A DNA stretch of 64,000 bases from Pomphorhynchus laevis. Taxonomy: Eukaryota > Acanthocephala > Palaeacanthocephala > Echinorhynchida > Pomphorhynchidae. The position numbers and the translations under genes are program-made. The stretch lies in NCBI GenBank assembly GCA_012934845.2, contig WNNJ02002846.1:62001-126000 (forward strand), given 5' to 3'. Below the pieces are notes generated by a model. It was given only the letters and a program-made list of their open reading frames with translations. It ran no database searches and was not told the DNA's origin. Shown here one piece after another: positions 1-10,798 of the stretch (positions are counted from its first letter, which is position 1; the number at the start of each line of letters is the position of its first letter).

Positions 1-1
1 A

Positions 2-330
2 GGACGTCCTCCGGAGCAAAGGCTCAGGTTTCTTGAGCTCATTGTCTCTCGCTTACCCAGCCAAGTCCGTCTAGATTATATTCTTCGGGGGGGGGTGAAA
101 GACCCCGGGTGGTTCAGTCGGAAGGCGGCGTGTTGGATCGGTTGGTGGGCTCAGATCCCCCTGGACCTGAGGCCGTAAGTCATGTAGGAAGACTAGCAAT
201 CGATTTGTTTTCGTCTAGTTTTTTTATTTTCTGTTTTCTCTGTTTCTGTCGGTTAAACTTATGTTTAGTTATTTAAGAAAACCCTTATTTATTTAAATAT
301 TGATTTACGTGAGGATTGCTAGTGAGCATT
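2..330 (+). mobile_element. LINE family A, 3' end of ORF2 and 3' UTR (cut by window edge)
   Basis: The frame open from position 2 to the TAA at 176-178 encodes the last 58 residues of a LINE ORF2. They are almost identical to the C-termini at 13085-13261 and 60570-60748, and include the W-rich end (WIGWWAQIP). An unusual run of eight or more G residues within the coding sequence is shared by all three copies. The following roughly 150 bases are AT-rich 3' UTR unlike the other two copies, so this is probably a separate subfamily. The 5' part lies outside the window. The protein would be the tail of a reverse transcriptase polyprotein acting on its own RNA at the target site. Confidence 0.85.
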
Positions 331-959
331 TAGATGACCTAGTCAATAAAGCATCAGATAACTTTAAGAAATATCTTGCGTAAGTTATATGTTATTTCCA
401 TTTGGACGATATCGACAGTAGTCGACGAAATAAATTAACTTGTGATTTTTAATTTGCTGTTTGTAAAAATAGAGATCGGCATATTTTTGGATAATTTTAA
501 ATTGAAATATCTCACGGCGTTTTAGGAAATGTTGCTAATATAAACCACCATGATGATTATTCATTACTCCTCGTAAATAAGATTTGTAAAAATCCCGAAA
601 GCGGACAATATGCAAATCTGTTTATTATTTGAATATTGTAAAACGTACTAATTTCTAGGTTTGCATCTTTATCGTCAGTTTAAGCCTGTTCGTCGCTAGC
701 TGTCGAAATTCATGGACTTTTAAATTTATAAAAGAGTAGTTACACAGGTAGTTTTAATCCAATCTTAATATAATTCAAAAAAATATGTTGACCCAATTTT
801 AATCTATATTAAGTTAAATATAAAATAACAACTACCATCGGCGGGCTCTCTTAAACGTGGACGAGTTCTGTTTGAGTTCACTTTTTATCCGTGCACGTCC
901 TTCGGATCTTAAACGTTGTGTGAGCATCTCTAAGACAACATTAAGTACCAGAAAATTGT
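331..959. other. AT-rich spacer, nothing recognised
   Basis: No open frame of useful length and no motif was recognised. The composition is AT-rich with short poly-A and poly-T runs. Part of it may be the undefined 3' UTR of the LINE to its left. Confidence 0.5.
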
Positions 960-2100
960 AATTTATTATTTATAATTATATTTTTGTTTAAAAAATATTT
1001 TTTATAATTTACCGAAATTTTACAGAACATAATTGATTTTGTAAAAAATTCAATAACAATTGGTAAAATAAGTTGGAAACATAAAATTCAAAGTAAGGTT
1101 TAATTTTTAAATCAATGAAATCAACGGAGATTTAAAAAGGTATTTAAGTAAAATTATTATTAAATAAATTGATTGTCAAAAATTCAATAAAATTTGGAAA
1201 AAAGGTTGGAAACACAAAATTCAAAATAAGGCTTATTTTTTAAATAATTGATATAAACAAAGATTTAAAAAAGTATTCAAGTATATTTATTTTTAAATAA
1301 ATAATTATATTTTATTATTATTTAAAAATTATTAAAAATTAATTTTATAATTTACCAAAATTTTACATATGCGAGCAGAATTGATTGTCCAAAATTCAAT
1401 AAAATTGGTAAAACAAATTGGAAACACTAAACTCAAAGTAAGATTTACTTTTTAAATCAATGATATCAACAAAGATTTAAAAAAGGTATTCAAGTATATT
1501 TATTTTTAAATAAATAATTATATTTTATTATTATTTAAAAATTATTAAAAATTAATTTTATAATTTACCAAAATTTTACATATGCGAGCAGAATTGATTG
1601 TCCAAAATTCAATAAAATTTGGAAAAAAGGTTGGAAACACAAAATTCAAAATAAGGCTTATTTTTTAAATAATTGATATAAACAAAGATTTAAAAAAGTA
1701 TTCAAGTATATTTATTTTTAAATAAATAATTATATTTTATTATTATTTAAAAATTATTAAAAATTAATTTTATAATTTACCAAAATTTTACATATGCGAA
1801 CAGAATTGATTGTCCAAAATTCAATAAAATTGAAAATTTTCAACAAATTGAAAACACTAAACTCAAAGTAAGGTTTACTTTTTAAATCAATGATATCAAT
1901 AAAGATTAAAAAAAGGTATTCAAGTAAAATTATTATTCAATAAATAATTATATTTTATTATTTAAAAAGGTATAAAAAATATAATTTATAATTTACCAAA
2001 ATTTTACAATTGCTAACAGAATTGTTTGTCAGAAATCCGGTAAAATCGGGAACAAAAGTCGGAAACAAAATTCAAAGTAAGGTTTATTTTTAAATCAAAA
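960..2100. repeat. Tandem repeat, period about 212 bp, about five units
   Basis: Marker words recur at a fixed step. The word GATTGTC lies at 1171, 1383, 1596 and 1808, and a variant lies near 2024, giving steps of 212-213 bp. GCGAGCAGAA lies at 1371 and 1584, with a variant at 1796. Units contain an AT-rich block and a GGAAACAC-type block. The first unit is partial and the outer units are more diverged, as expected for an array that decays at its edges. No coding potential was seen. Confidence 0.9.
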
Positions 2101-3060
2101 ATTTAATTTCTTTATTTTCCAATACACTAATAAAGTTATAATATTCGGAAACATTTAAAGATAACAACATTTAAAGGCAACGCATCAGCGATATCTCTGA
2201 TATCTTCCTCTTGAATCGATTCTTCTTTAAACAAAATGTGTTTAGTACTGATAATCAACTTACAGTATATTCGCTCAACAATTTTATAAGCGTCATTTTT
2301 AAGATAAGTATAAATGATATCGATTCAAGCGTTATATAATCAGTTATAGTGGTTCATCTTTTAATGAAGGTTTCTCTAACCTCTTAGTTTGCTCTAACGA
2401 GGATGACAAAAACATGTAGACGCAAACCATTCTTCAAAAGGACTCGCATGAATTACGCGCTCCAAGGTCGAATAGTCAGAAAATTAGTAAAATATATCGG
2501 CAAACATTCGTGAGTCCCGAAAGCGAATACCGAATGATGATAAATCGTCACATTATAAAAATACCTCTCACACTTGGTTAATTCAAGCAAATGATAAATC
2601 AACAAAGGATCAACTGCAATCAAAACAATATTCACGACATTTTCGAAGTCGTCTTGAATTTGCGAATAATCGGTGAAAGCGTAATAAAGCTATTTTAATA
2701 GCCAATATTCTTGAATTGACCGCACTATATGACCAGCACAGGTTGAACGATGATTTATCCAAGGTCAGGGTTATCCTCGATGATTACTATTAGACTTTGA
2801 TTCACATACTCTTGCGTCAGTAAAAGTGATATCTACATTTTGAATAAAAGATATTATATAATGACCAGACCGCGGTTGTTAAAAATTGTTTGTAATGACG
2901 CACGCTAAATTCATATTCTAAAATACCATAAATTAGCTGGTACTGGTATCAGGCTACTTAGAGACCTAGATTCGTCTTACAGAAACTAAAACTAGCAAAA
3001 TCGGAGCTTTGAAATCGACGTGAAAACGGAGAACTGAATTTAACAATTCACAATTTTCAG
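2101..3060. other. Spacer, nothing recognised
   Basis: Only short open frames occur on either strand. None has a recognisable domain or codon pattern. No repeat shared with the rest of the window was noticed. Confidence 0.4.
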
Positions 3061-3219
3061 ATTGTGCTGCCCCGTTCCCGTGTTTTCTGGACAGCCTTAA
3101 TCTCACACGAGAAAACTGCGCAAATTTCAGAGCTTTTGGGCTGCGTCGCACAAGTGATTCAAACAGAAGAAGCTCGTATTTGGCATCTACTAATACCCAA
3201 TGGAAAATATGTTAATATT

Positions 3220-4300
3220 ATACTCCAATTTCCAGAGCTTGGTTCCTAAGTTGATAGATATTTCGTAAATGGCTGATCGACGAAAAGCTTGTATCTTAGC
3301 TTTTACTGAATCCTGGTTAAATTCAAATTTTGATGATGCAGAAATTACAATATCCGGTTATACATCGTATCACTACGATCGTGAAGTTGTCAGGGAGAGT
3401 AGTGTTGTGAGTATATTACGTTAGGATAGCGAGAAGATTGGTTATCAATAATTATGGTGCAGTAATAATAGTCCTGATTCATCGGTTATTTTTGGTCTCG
3501 TGTACAGATCTCTATTGCCACAGACGAAACTTCTTCAAGCAGAGTAAGAAATATTTGCTCATTGCGATAATATGATCATGTTGGGAGACTTTAATATGTC
3601 ATATGTAGACTGGTCGGATTACTATTGTTAGCCTGGATGCGATTCTGAATCATCAGAACTGCTCGACGTAATAAATGGACTCGATTACTACTAATACGTC
3701 AAACAATGCACCCATTTCAGAGCCTCATTTCAAAGTTTGCTCGACCTGATTGTCATCCGAGGATTTATTCATTAAGATAAGGTATATAGCAGCAATCATG
3801 AATAGAGATCATTGCATCATGATAATCAAATTTCCAGTTGCATATCAGTAAAAGTTTGTAGTGAATAAGTATTCACTGAATGGTCGATTAATTCCAGCTG
3901 TTAATAAATTCTGGGATTTATGGATCATTGTTTTGTATAATTTCAGCAATCAAAAGAATACGAAGTATACTCGCGCTATAGCAAATTACATCTTTGGTAT
4001 GATTAAGAGACGTTTCTGCAAATTAAGGATTCAGAGTTTTATTCAACGCTATGTGTTTGTGTTATTAATTACTGTTCTCAAACATCATCTCCTATGACAA
4101 AATATGAAACGTTACAAATAGAGCACATTTAACGATGAGCTACAAAAATAGTTCATGGCCTTAAAAAGTTACAACAAGAAGAACAACTAAATATACCTTC
4201 ATTATCATCAGTCAGAGCTCGATGAATCATTTGAATGATCCATTGAAATGTTTATTCAAAATACGTACAGACAAGAGATTAATTACGTCTTACCCCAGCT
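3220..4300 (+). mobile_element. Degenerate LINE endonuclease fragment (CR1/Jockey-like)
   Basis: Translated pieces on the plus strand show the signature of an apurinic-type (EEP) endonuclease of non-LTR retrotransposons. FTESWLN appears near 3310, corresponding to the catalytic TES/QET motif. MLGDFNM followed by a D-W pair appears near 3580, and a LLD...LDLIV block near 3700. The domain would nick target DNA for target-primed reverse transcription. Several stops and frame changes separate the pieces, and no reverse transcriptase follows directly. The ATG at 3269 starts a short readable stretch but is probably internal. The copy is a 5' or middle fragment of unknown age. Confidence 0.7.
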
Positions 4301-4445
4301 CCTATCCAAGCAAACAGTAAGGTCATTTGATCATTATATTAATAATTTTAGTTATTATAATTTTACTATAATTTTAGATTTTTTAATAATTTATTTTTTT
4401 TACAATTTGAAAGGTTACCAGCAAATTATAATATTAGAATTATTA

Positions 4446-4476
4446 TTTGACCAGTCAATTTTTTTGACTGGTCAAA
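4446..4476. repeat. Perfect 13-bp inverted repeat with 5-nt loop
   Basis: TTTGACCAGTCAA at 4446-4458 is followed by five T residues and its exact complement at 4464-4476. It could be a transcript hairpin or the junction of two inverted element ends. No flanking repeat partner was identified. Confidence 0.8.
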
Positions 4477-4731
4477 AAAAATTGTCTTGATTATTAAATA
4501 CTTACATTCCAGAGTTAAAAAATCTTGGTGGACAAGATTAATATTATTATTAATATTAATATTAATTGAAATTAAAAATTTTAACAGCTAAAACACACAT
4601 TTGAGAGATAAATTAACATACAAAAACAGAGTCATCCCGGGATATAAAGGCGCTGACTAGCGGACACCTGCGCTTGCAAGTTACACTCAACGAGTCATTA
4701 AAAATACTGAAAAAATATTAAATCTGGTCAA

Positions 4732-5100
4732 ATGGCTCGGGGGAAACCTGCTACTACTCATCGTTGCTGCAATTGCAACGGACAAGCCGCTGTCTGTAAG
4801 AGATGTCGATGTGTCAGAGACAAGAGGACGTGCAAGAATTGCCTTGAACCAAACTGCAGAAATTGCCCTTAATTAACTTCTGGTTCACAATTCACAACTA
4901 CAGTGGTCACGCAAGATATGCACTTTGCTGAATATTCTAAAACAGTTCACTCTGCAGTCGCTCAATCGCTCCCGATGAACACACCACAGGGCGCTCAGTC
5001 GACCTCTATTAGTCAACAAGATTTTAATCGCGTTCCCATGGTTGGGGCAAAGGGCATCAACTTGGACCAAGATGATTCGCCAATGGCATCTGTTTTTTGA
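4732..5100 (+). pseudogene. RT-RLE family, N-terminal Cys-rich domain
   Basis: From the ATG at 4732 a frame reads through a dense cysteine cluster: CCNC, VCKRCRCV, CKNC and CRNC within about 46 residues. It then continues in the same frame to 5100 with one stop at 4870. A compact Cys-rich finger at the N-terminus is what I know from a widespread animal reverse transcriptase family whose later part reads LCAGQ.AG.E..VHA, which is found here downstream. The domain probably binds nucleic acid. The frame then shifts into the RT-proximal region beginning near 5215. The copy is not intact. Confidence 0.65.
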
Positions 5101-5214
5101 AGTCATTCATTGGAAACATAATATCTTTCAATTACCCAAATGAACGAAATCTAATTTATTCATTAACGAACTCGCTAAAATTTATGAGCGGCTACCTCAC
5201 AATCCACTTCTCTA

Positions 5215-6084
5215 ATGTCTGCTATTGTGATAAGTCAGTTAGTACTACAGCGTATGAACAAATCACCAGTAAGGAAATTGAAAGCGATATTATCGAAACG
5301 CACTAACCTCTGGCGATGTGGCGACATAGATAGTCTGCTTAAAGAAGCAAGATTCCTGCAACGTAATTATACGCAAAAGAATCATCCCAATTCGAATGAT
5401 AACCTATCAAAAACATTCCGAAGACTCGTACTAGGAGGAAAGATTACCGCTGCTATAAAACTACTTGAATCAAATAACGTATGCGGAAAACCAATGGATT
5501 TGGATGAGGATGTTTCTGGCAAATCTGTAAGAGAAATACTACTTGATAAGCATCCAGATGGAGCTAAACTGTGTGATGATGCGTTATTAGAGCAGCCAAT
5601 CCACAATTCTCTAGACTTTCACCCAGTGATATTCAATACGATTGATTCGTCGCAGATTGTATCTTCAGCTAAGCGAGTAAAAGGCGGTGCCAGATCCTCC
5701 GGCTTAGATGCTAAGTCATGGAACCACATGCTAACCGATTTTGGCGATGACTCTAAAAAATTAGCCAATGCGCTTGCGGATCTCGCTCGCTTAATATCCA
5801 CGCAACAAGTGTCTAATAATACCATGATTGCATTAACTGCAAGCAGATTAATTGATCTCATTAAAATTCATGGGATCAGACCAATATGAATCGGTGATGT
5901 ATACAGACGAATAATGTCCAAGGCAATCCTTGATATAGCTCGACCACAGCTCCAGCATGTTCGTGGAACATTGCAACTATGCGCGGGTCAGCGTGCAGGT
6001 ACTGAATGCGTCGTTCACGCTCTACGTGATTCCCTGTCTAATGACCATCAATCAAAACTTCTAACAATAGATGCCGACAATGCA
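5215..6084 (+). pseudogene. RT-RLE family, RT-proximal and first RT region
   Basis: This frame carries the region before the palm: RRLVLGGKITAAIKLL, then DKHPDGA, then SSGLDAKSWNHML, a GIRPI motif, and finally LQLCAGQRAGTECVVHALRD followed by TIDADNA. In the family the last motif is DA.NAFN, which contains the first catalytic aspartate. One in-frame stop lies at 5887-5889, between GIRPI and IGDVYRRI. The order agrees with the copies at 30.85-33.96 kb and 52.3-54.2 kb. The family sequence ends abruptly just before the expected FN, where a different LINE takes over in the same frame. Confidence 0.75.
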
Positions 6085-7345
6085 CGAGATGCCGACATTG
6101 TACATGCACGTGAAAATTGGTATCACTATAATGATCAAGGTATACCAGTTGATGTCATTTTCTTTGATTTCTCAAAAGCGTTCGACTCAGTTAATCACAC
6201 GCGTCTTATTGAGAAGTTGGAGCACATTCATCTTGATAAGAGGATCATAAACTGGATTCGTGTATTCCTTTCCAACCGACAAAGTGTCGTATGAGTAAGT
6301 GAGTCGCTGTCGAGTCCATTTCCAGTGTTGTTAGGTGTTCCACAGGGAAGTGTATTGGGTCCCATCTTATTCAGTCTTTATATCAACGAGTTGATACCAA
6401 ATATCAGTTCATTCAGTTTATTATATGCAGATGATCTTAAAGTTTGGCGACCTATTATTTCCGATCTTGATAAACAGCGTTTACAAAACGACGTCGACGT
6501 TATATTTAATTAGTCTAAACGAAATCACTTGATGATCAATTCCGCTAAATGTACATGTATGCGTATATCACGAAGATCATGTTATCATCTTGGAGGTGAG
6601 TACCAGTTTGGTTCAATTAGTATCGAAAAAACCTACTCATATAAAGATTTAGAAGTTTGGGTTTGTGCTGACTTATCCACTCGAAAGCATTCAGACTACG
6701 TGTGTTGCATCACAAAACGCTTAATAGGACATACTCGTCGAGCTCTGATAGGCATAGATCTGTTATGTTACCATACCTTAGCAAATGCGTTTTTCTTGAG
6801 CCATATCTTATACGCATTGCCAGCTTGTTATCCCGAAACTACTTATGAGCGTCGTGCATTGGAGAAAGTGTTCAGATCAACAATTAAATTAGTCTCAGGG
6901 CTGCATATTTTTGGCTACGGGAAACACCTCCAGATATTAAATATGCCTTGTCTGCGATATATCCGTGACAAGCGAGATCTCTCTTGTTTGGAAAATTCTG
7001 CATACTAAGATCATCCACTGTCACATCTACTGCAACTGAGAGGTCACCCTTCTCTTCGCAGACCTCCTGATGCTGAAAACACAAAGGTACATGCATGCAG
7101 TTTCCTGCTTTGCCAAACGAGTCGTACGATCTTGGAATTCGCTTCAGAGTGTGCCGTTTTGTCGTCTACTGCTTTAAGTTTTTCCGCCCTACTGGATGAT
7201 GACCCTTCCTTCTCAAGACAACGGTGGGATTTTCAGTAGTTCATCTGATAAGGGAGAGACAAATCGACACTTATTCTTTCTTGTGAAGCAACTTGTAAAG
7301 AGCCTCGGCTCAATTTGTTGTCAATTAATAATAATAAATTATTAA
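6085..7345 (+). mobile_element. CR1/Jockey-like LINE, RT and 3' end
   Basis: The reverse transcriptase palm shows FFDFSKAFDSVNH (motif A, near 6170), [17 protein letters not shown] (motif B, near 6340) and LYADDLKVW (motif C, catalytic YADD, near 6425). These are followed by the thumb SYKDLEVWV and the tail block ending in the near-3' region. The closest copy in the window is the 452-residue frame at 44996-46354. The reading frame changes at least twice. The 3' end has a GAGC/GCTC hairpin at 7300-7311, followed by ATTTGTTG and an AAT-repeat tail. The 5' boundary is fused in frame to the RT-RLE fragment at about 6085-6115. Confidence 0.8.
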
Positions 7346-7584
7346 ATTTTTATTTAGCATTATTATTTTATAACTATATTAAATACACATACCCAGTTAG
7401 TTGATTTGATTATAATATGTTAGCATCCCGTTAGAGGATGGAGACACGTAAGTATTGCCGTCTTGATATTTTAGGATTTTTGCAATAATTTGCTTGTATT
7501 AAATCTCCCAATAATTTTTTTACAATAAATGGTTCCCGTAATATACTTGGTAGCCAAGTATATATTCTTGGTAGCCAAGGATAT
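7346..7584. other. AT-rich spacer with satellite-like seed motif
   Basis: The segment near 7384-7405 (AAATACACATACCCAGTTAG) resembles the AAAATACGTAGACTCAGTTA word of the large satellite at 17.87-20.95 kb and of the element tail at 8703-8722. A short direct repeat of TGGTAGCCAAG occurs near 7550-7580. No gene was seen. Confidence 0.4.
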
Positions 7585-7735
7585 ATGGAGATATCCATTC
7601 ACGAAGCTGTCGATAATTTAATGAATTCGATCACTCGCCTGTCTGAAATTGGTCAGTCAGATTTTCAGATTGCATACACATCATTGACGAGGTCAATCCA
7701 ACATAAATGGACAAATATGCAGAGGAAAACCTTAT
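7585..7735 (+). pseudogene. RT-RLE family, short internal fragment
   Basis: The peptide AYTSLTRSIQHKWTNMQR aligns by eye with AGLINSVQFKWTHIMRMC of the long copy at 52.3-54.2 kb, in the connection region after the palm. About 50 codons remain. The fragment runs straight into Penelope-like sequence without a visible spacer. Confidence 0.6.
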
Positions 7736-7814
7736 TCTTAGCAAAACCAATTTTGAGGATAAAGAAGGTGTGTATGTAGTTATGAACATTAAATTAACAT
7801 TAACTAAAACTACT

Positions 7815-8071
7815 ATTACAAGTCATACCCTCTTACTCCACGTTCCTAATTACTCCAACAACTACGGTCTCCGATCTTTCGTCGCCGCCTCACTCGCCTG
7901 GAATCAACTCCATCCCGACGTCCGCCGCGCTCCCTCCTTTATCACATTCAAACACCTCCTCCGTTCACACCTTCTCGACACCTGATTCACAGTTTTGTTT
8001 TGTTGTGGTCATGTAAGCGTGCGCTGGCACGCATTATTTACGTTAAAATAAATCCTTTTACTTTATTAATT
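7815..8071 (+). mobile_element. L2-like LINE 3' end inserted into the Penelope-like copy
   Basis: The frame reads LLLHVPNYSNNYGLRSF and a W-N-x-L-H motif, which is the C-terminus of the L2-like LINEs in this window. A 3' hairpin follows: GCGTGC at 8017-8022 pairs with GCACGC at 8027-8032 around a GCTG loop. An AAAATAAAT tail comes next. Comparison with the uninterrupted copy at 35.8-35.9 kb places the insertion between ACTATTA and ATTTAT, with a target duplication of only a few bases. It is a 5'-truncated insertion of about 250 bp. Confidence 0.75.
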
Positions 8072-8436
8072 TATTTCGTAAAGATGCCATATTTAAATTT
8101 ACAAGAAACGTATTTTTGCATGAGCATTCATGCATACCATATAATATAAAATATAATACATTAAATAATGAAATTTTAAGAATTGCAACAATTTGCAATG
8201 ATATTGACTTTAAAATCATTTAAATAATTTAATAGATACATATTTTAAACTAGGTTACTATAAAAATAACATCAAGCAGAAAATAGTAAAATATATAAAT
8301 CAACACAATAATATAAAGAATAAATTTAAACTCTTAAGTGGCAAATTTTTATGGATGGATAATAAATAATATACTTTGTATTAGAATAAGATACTAGATA
8401 GTTTTATCAGAGGAAATACATCATTAGCATGTATTT

Positions 8437-8493
8437 GGCCCCGCTGCTATGTTGGGTAGAGGAGTTAGGGGCCGAAACCTGATAGCATAGCAG
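8437..8493 (+). other. Interleaved inverted repeats (possible RNA pseudoknot)
   Basis: GGCCCC (8437-8442) pairs with GGGGCC (8468-8473), and CTGCTATG (8444-8451) pairs with CATAGCAG (8486-8493). The order is 1-2-1'-2', so the helices cross, as in an H-type pseudoknot. The structure lies in the tail of the Penelope-like copy. The equivalent tail near 35.1 kb keeps the first strand and part of the second helix but has lost GGGGCC. Confidence 0.5.
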
Positions 8494-8760
8494 TTCCTCC
8501 TAATGACCTCTAATTCTTATTCTGATACAACGTCTGTTATTTATTAGTCAATTCATAAAAATTGATTTTTATTTTTAATTTCAGTTTATAATTCATCTTG
8601 ATATAAATTATATAAAATCTTATAACAATTATTTATTATTAATTAATTTTTATTATTTATCTATTTAAGTTTTATTTTGCATTATCTTTAATTTGCAATA
8701 TAAAATACGTAGACTCAGTTAGCTTTTTTAATCTATTAATTTATATTAATAGATTAATAG

Positions 8761-9489
8761 AAATTTATGATTATAATATTAATAATTTATATTATTAATT
8801 AATGATTAAATTAATAATTATAGAAATTATTTTTATTAATAATCTATTATTTCTCACTAACGCAACATGATCAAAATATCGATAAATTCAAAAACGACTT
8901 CCATAGTAAATTTTGAGTTTACTTAAACAATTCGATTTTCAAAAACAGTTTCTGTTATTATTCAGAATAAAACATTTACATCCCTCAAATACTTATTAAA
9001 TACTTATTACTCCATTATTTTTTCAAATTACCACCACATTTTGAGTAACTTACTACAAATTCAAAGTCGTTACTTCAAACGGTTTTGGATATAGACTTTT
9101 CGATACTTTATAGTATCAATAAATATATATTACGTTTACAATATATAATAATATAATCTGATTAACTTGTTCTAATCCTCTGCAGTCATTGACAATTTGA
9201 ATAACTTAAACAACAAGACTAAAATAAATCGTCTTGTTCCTAATATTATAAAATAAATACAAGTATGAGTTAAGACATTATATTAAATGGATATTAATCA
9301 AAACCCCGAATCCATTTTATATTAATCTAATTTCATTAGCAAGTTAAATGCCATTTCGTGCAAGGGTAATAAATTTCGCTAAACATTTTTGTAAAGCATT
9401 TAAAATTCTCAAACATGCAATACATTATAAAAATGCCAGTTTTTCCGGTAGGATATTTTACTGCTGGAATCTGTTACGTTTATTTGACT
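8761..9489. other. AT-rich spacer
   Basis: No gene was recognised. A short frame with ATG at 9348 runs into the 13-bp target site of the neighbouring LINE; it has no recognisable domain. Confidence 0.4.
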
Positions 9490-9548
9490 TGGTATGAGAA
9501 AAGCTTCAGCATACATCAACAACCGACAAAAAATGAGTACGAACAAGC

Positions 9549-10755
9549 GTGTCGGAGGAACAAAGGATTGTAAAAAAAAACAGTTTTCCAGTCAATTTTC
9601 TAGTAAAAACAAAGGAACATGACCAAATACAGGTAAATGCTGCTCTGAAATCGCCTGTTCCAAAGGTTAGTGAGTTTTCAATTGCTACTAGGGATGGGGA
9701 AGTACTTCCCCCAATCCCAAAACTAAAAAATCTGATAATTATAAAGATCAAAAAGCCTATGGAAAGGCATTTATTGTTTAATTTCTTTCTACGGCCGTTT
9801 ACAGAGCAACTATCAAATAGAATCATTTTCAACTCGGTAAAACTTTATGAAACTGAACTAAAGATTTCGTTTACCACCTCAGACCTCTTAAAGGGGTATG
9901 TTAAATACTTCGAATCGTCCCTGTCGGAGTATGGGTTTATATACTCTAAACCCATACTTGCCACTCTAAAAGTATCTAACCTCCCTTGTCAATTGGAAGA
10001 GAATGATATCGAATTACTAAAAGAAACATTTAAAATATCTAACTTCCGTTCAATAATAGGCAAGAGCGGACATCAAATACCAGTTGGATTTTGTTCCGCT
10101 TCCCTAGAGCGGGCTGAATCGCTGGCTAATTCAGCTTGTAATCCCTTCATGGGATTTAATCTCAGATTTACAATCATTGATAAAGAAGAGTTCACATATC
10201 CGCACTGCAGTCGGTGCCACAAATGGGGGCACTGGGCCTCAAGCTGCAGTGAGTCATCGACATGTGGGGTGTGTGGCTCCCCCCAGTGTCCGGCTTTGTT
10301 GACAGGAGAAAAATGTGTATCCCCTCCATTATGCTCTAACTGTGGGGAGCCATCCTGCATGGAGCAGAAAATGCAGACATTTTAAATTATATCAATGTGG
10401 ATTTAACAAGTCTGCTGCCCAACCGAAATCTGGTACCTTTGCAAATGCTGCCACTCGTACGAGGGATGATGATCTCATGCGAGCAATTGATATACGTATA
10501 GAAACAATGTATAAGAAGATGGAAGTTTTAGTATCCTCTGTTGTTGCCACATTCTGTACTAACCCTACTATTCCATCATCAACGGCAAATCCATCATCCA
10601 AAAAGAGGGGGGCTTCGGCTCAACCTATCCCTCCTATCAATATTGGCAATCTCCTGAAGAATAAAAAAATAAGGGGAAATGAAGATGCTGCCCATGGGCA
10701 AGTACCTGCCCCGGATGGTTCTAGTGACGGGAAAGGGGAACCTTCCCGTTCCTAG
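9549..10755 (+). pseudogene. LINE A ORF1, gag-like zinc-knuckle protein
   Basis: Two overlapping frames (9549-10385 and 10315-10755) together span an ORF1 of about 400 residues. The N-terminal part has an RRM-like fold pattern (LIIIKIKKP, later ILATLKVSNLP). It is followed by CSRCHKWGHWASSC, CGVCGSPQC and CSNC, three CCHC-type zinc knuckles that bind the element RNA. The tail is basic and low in complexity. A frame change falls inside the third knuckle near 10345. The region before 9549 has an ATG at 9533 in a different frame, so the true start is also displaced. In copy 3 (57.4-58.3 kb) the third knuckle keeps its His and final Cys. Confidence 0.85.
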
Positions 10756-10798
10756 CTCCTTCTAGGTAGGCAATCCCACATCAAACTAATCCACCACA

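Larger units (their letters stand above)
7735..8760 (+). mobile_element. Penelope-like element, RT C-terminal region and tail, copy A
   Basis: The peptide ILSKTNFEDKEGVY then MNIKL matches ILNKTNIDDKEGIYLDMNIK of the minus-strand copy at 34.9-36.3 kb, where it follows RYIDD. After an inserted LINE end, the element resumes at about 8072 with FRKDAIFKFTRN and CIPYNIKYNTLNNEILRIAT. The untranslated tail follows and shares long blocks with 34.95-35.58 kb and 17.28-17.64 kb. The tail holds interleaved inverted repeats at 8437-8493 and an 11-bp palindrome arm pair at 8730-8740 and 8745-8755. Assignment to Penelope-like elements is inferred from the RT style and is tentative. Confidence 0.55.

Noticed and set aside
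4903-5106. Minus-strand ORF opposite the RT-RLE N-terminal region
   Set aside because: It is a shadow of the plus-strand Cys-rich frame.
8380-8540. Hammerhead ribozyme in the Penelope-like tail
   Set aside because: GAAAC and CTAATGA or CTGATGA words are present, but no stem II or helix I can be drawn. Only the crossing helices were kept as a finding.
9348-9500. Short host-like ORFs running into the LINE target site
   Set aside because: About 25-50 codons with no domain. Being interrupted by the LINE is not evidence that they were genes.
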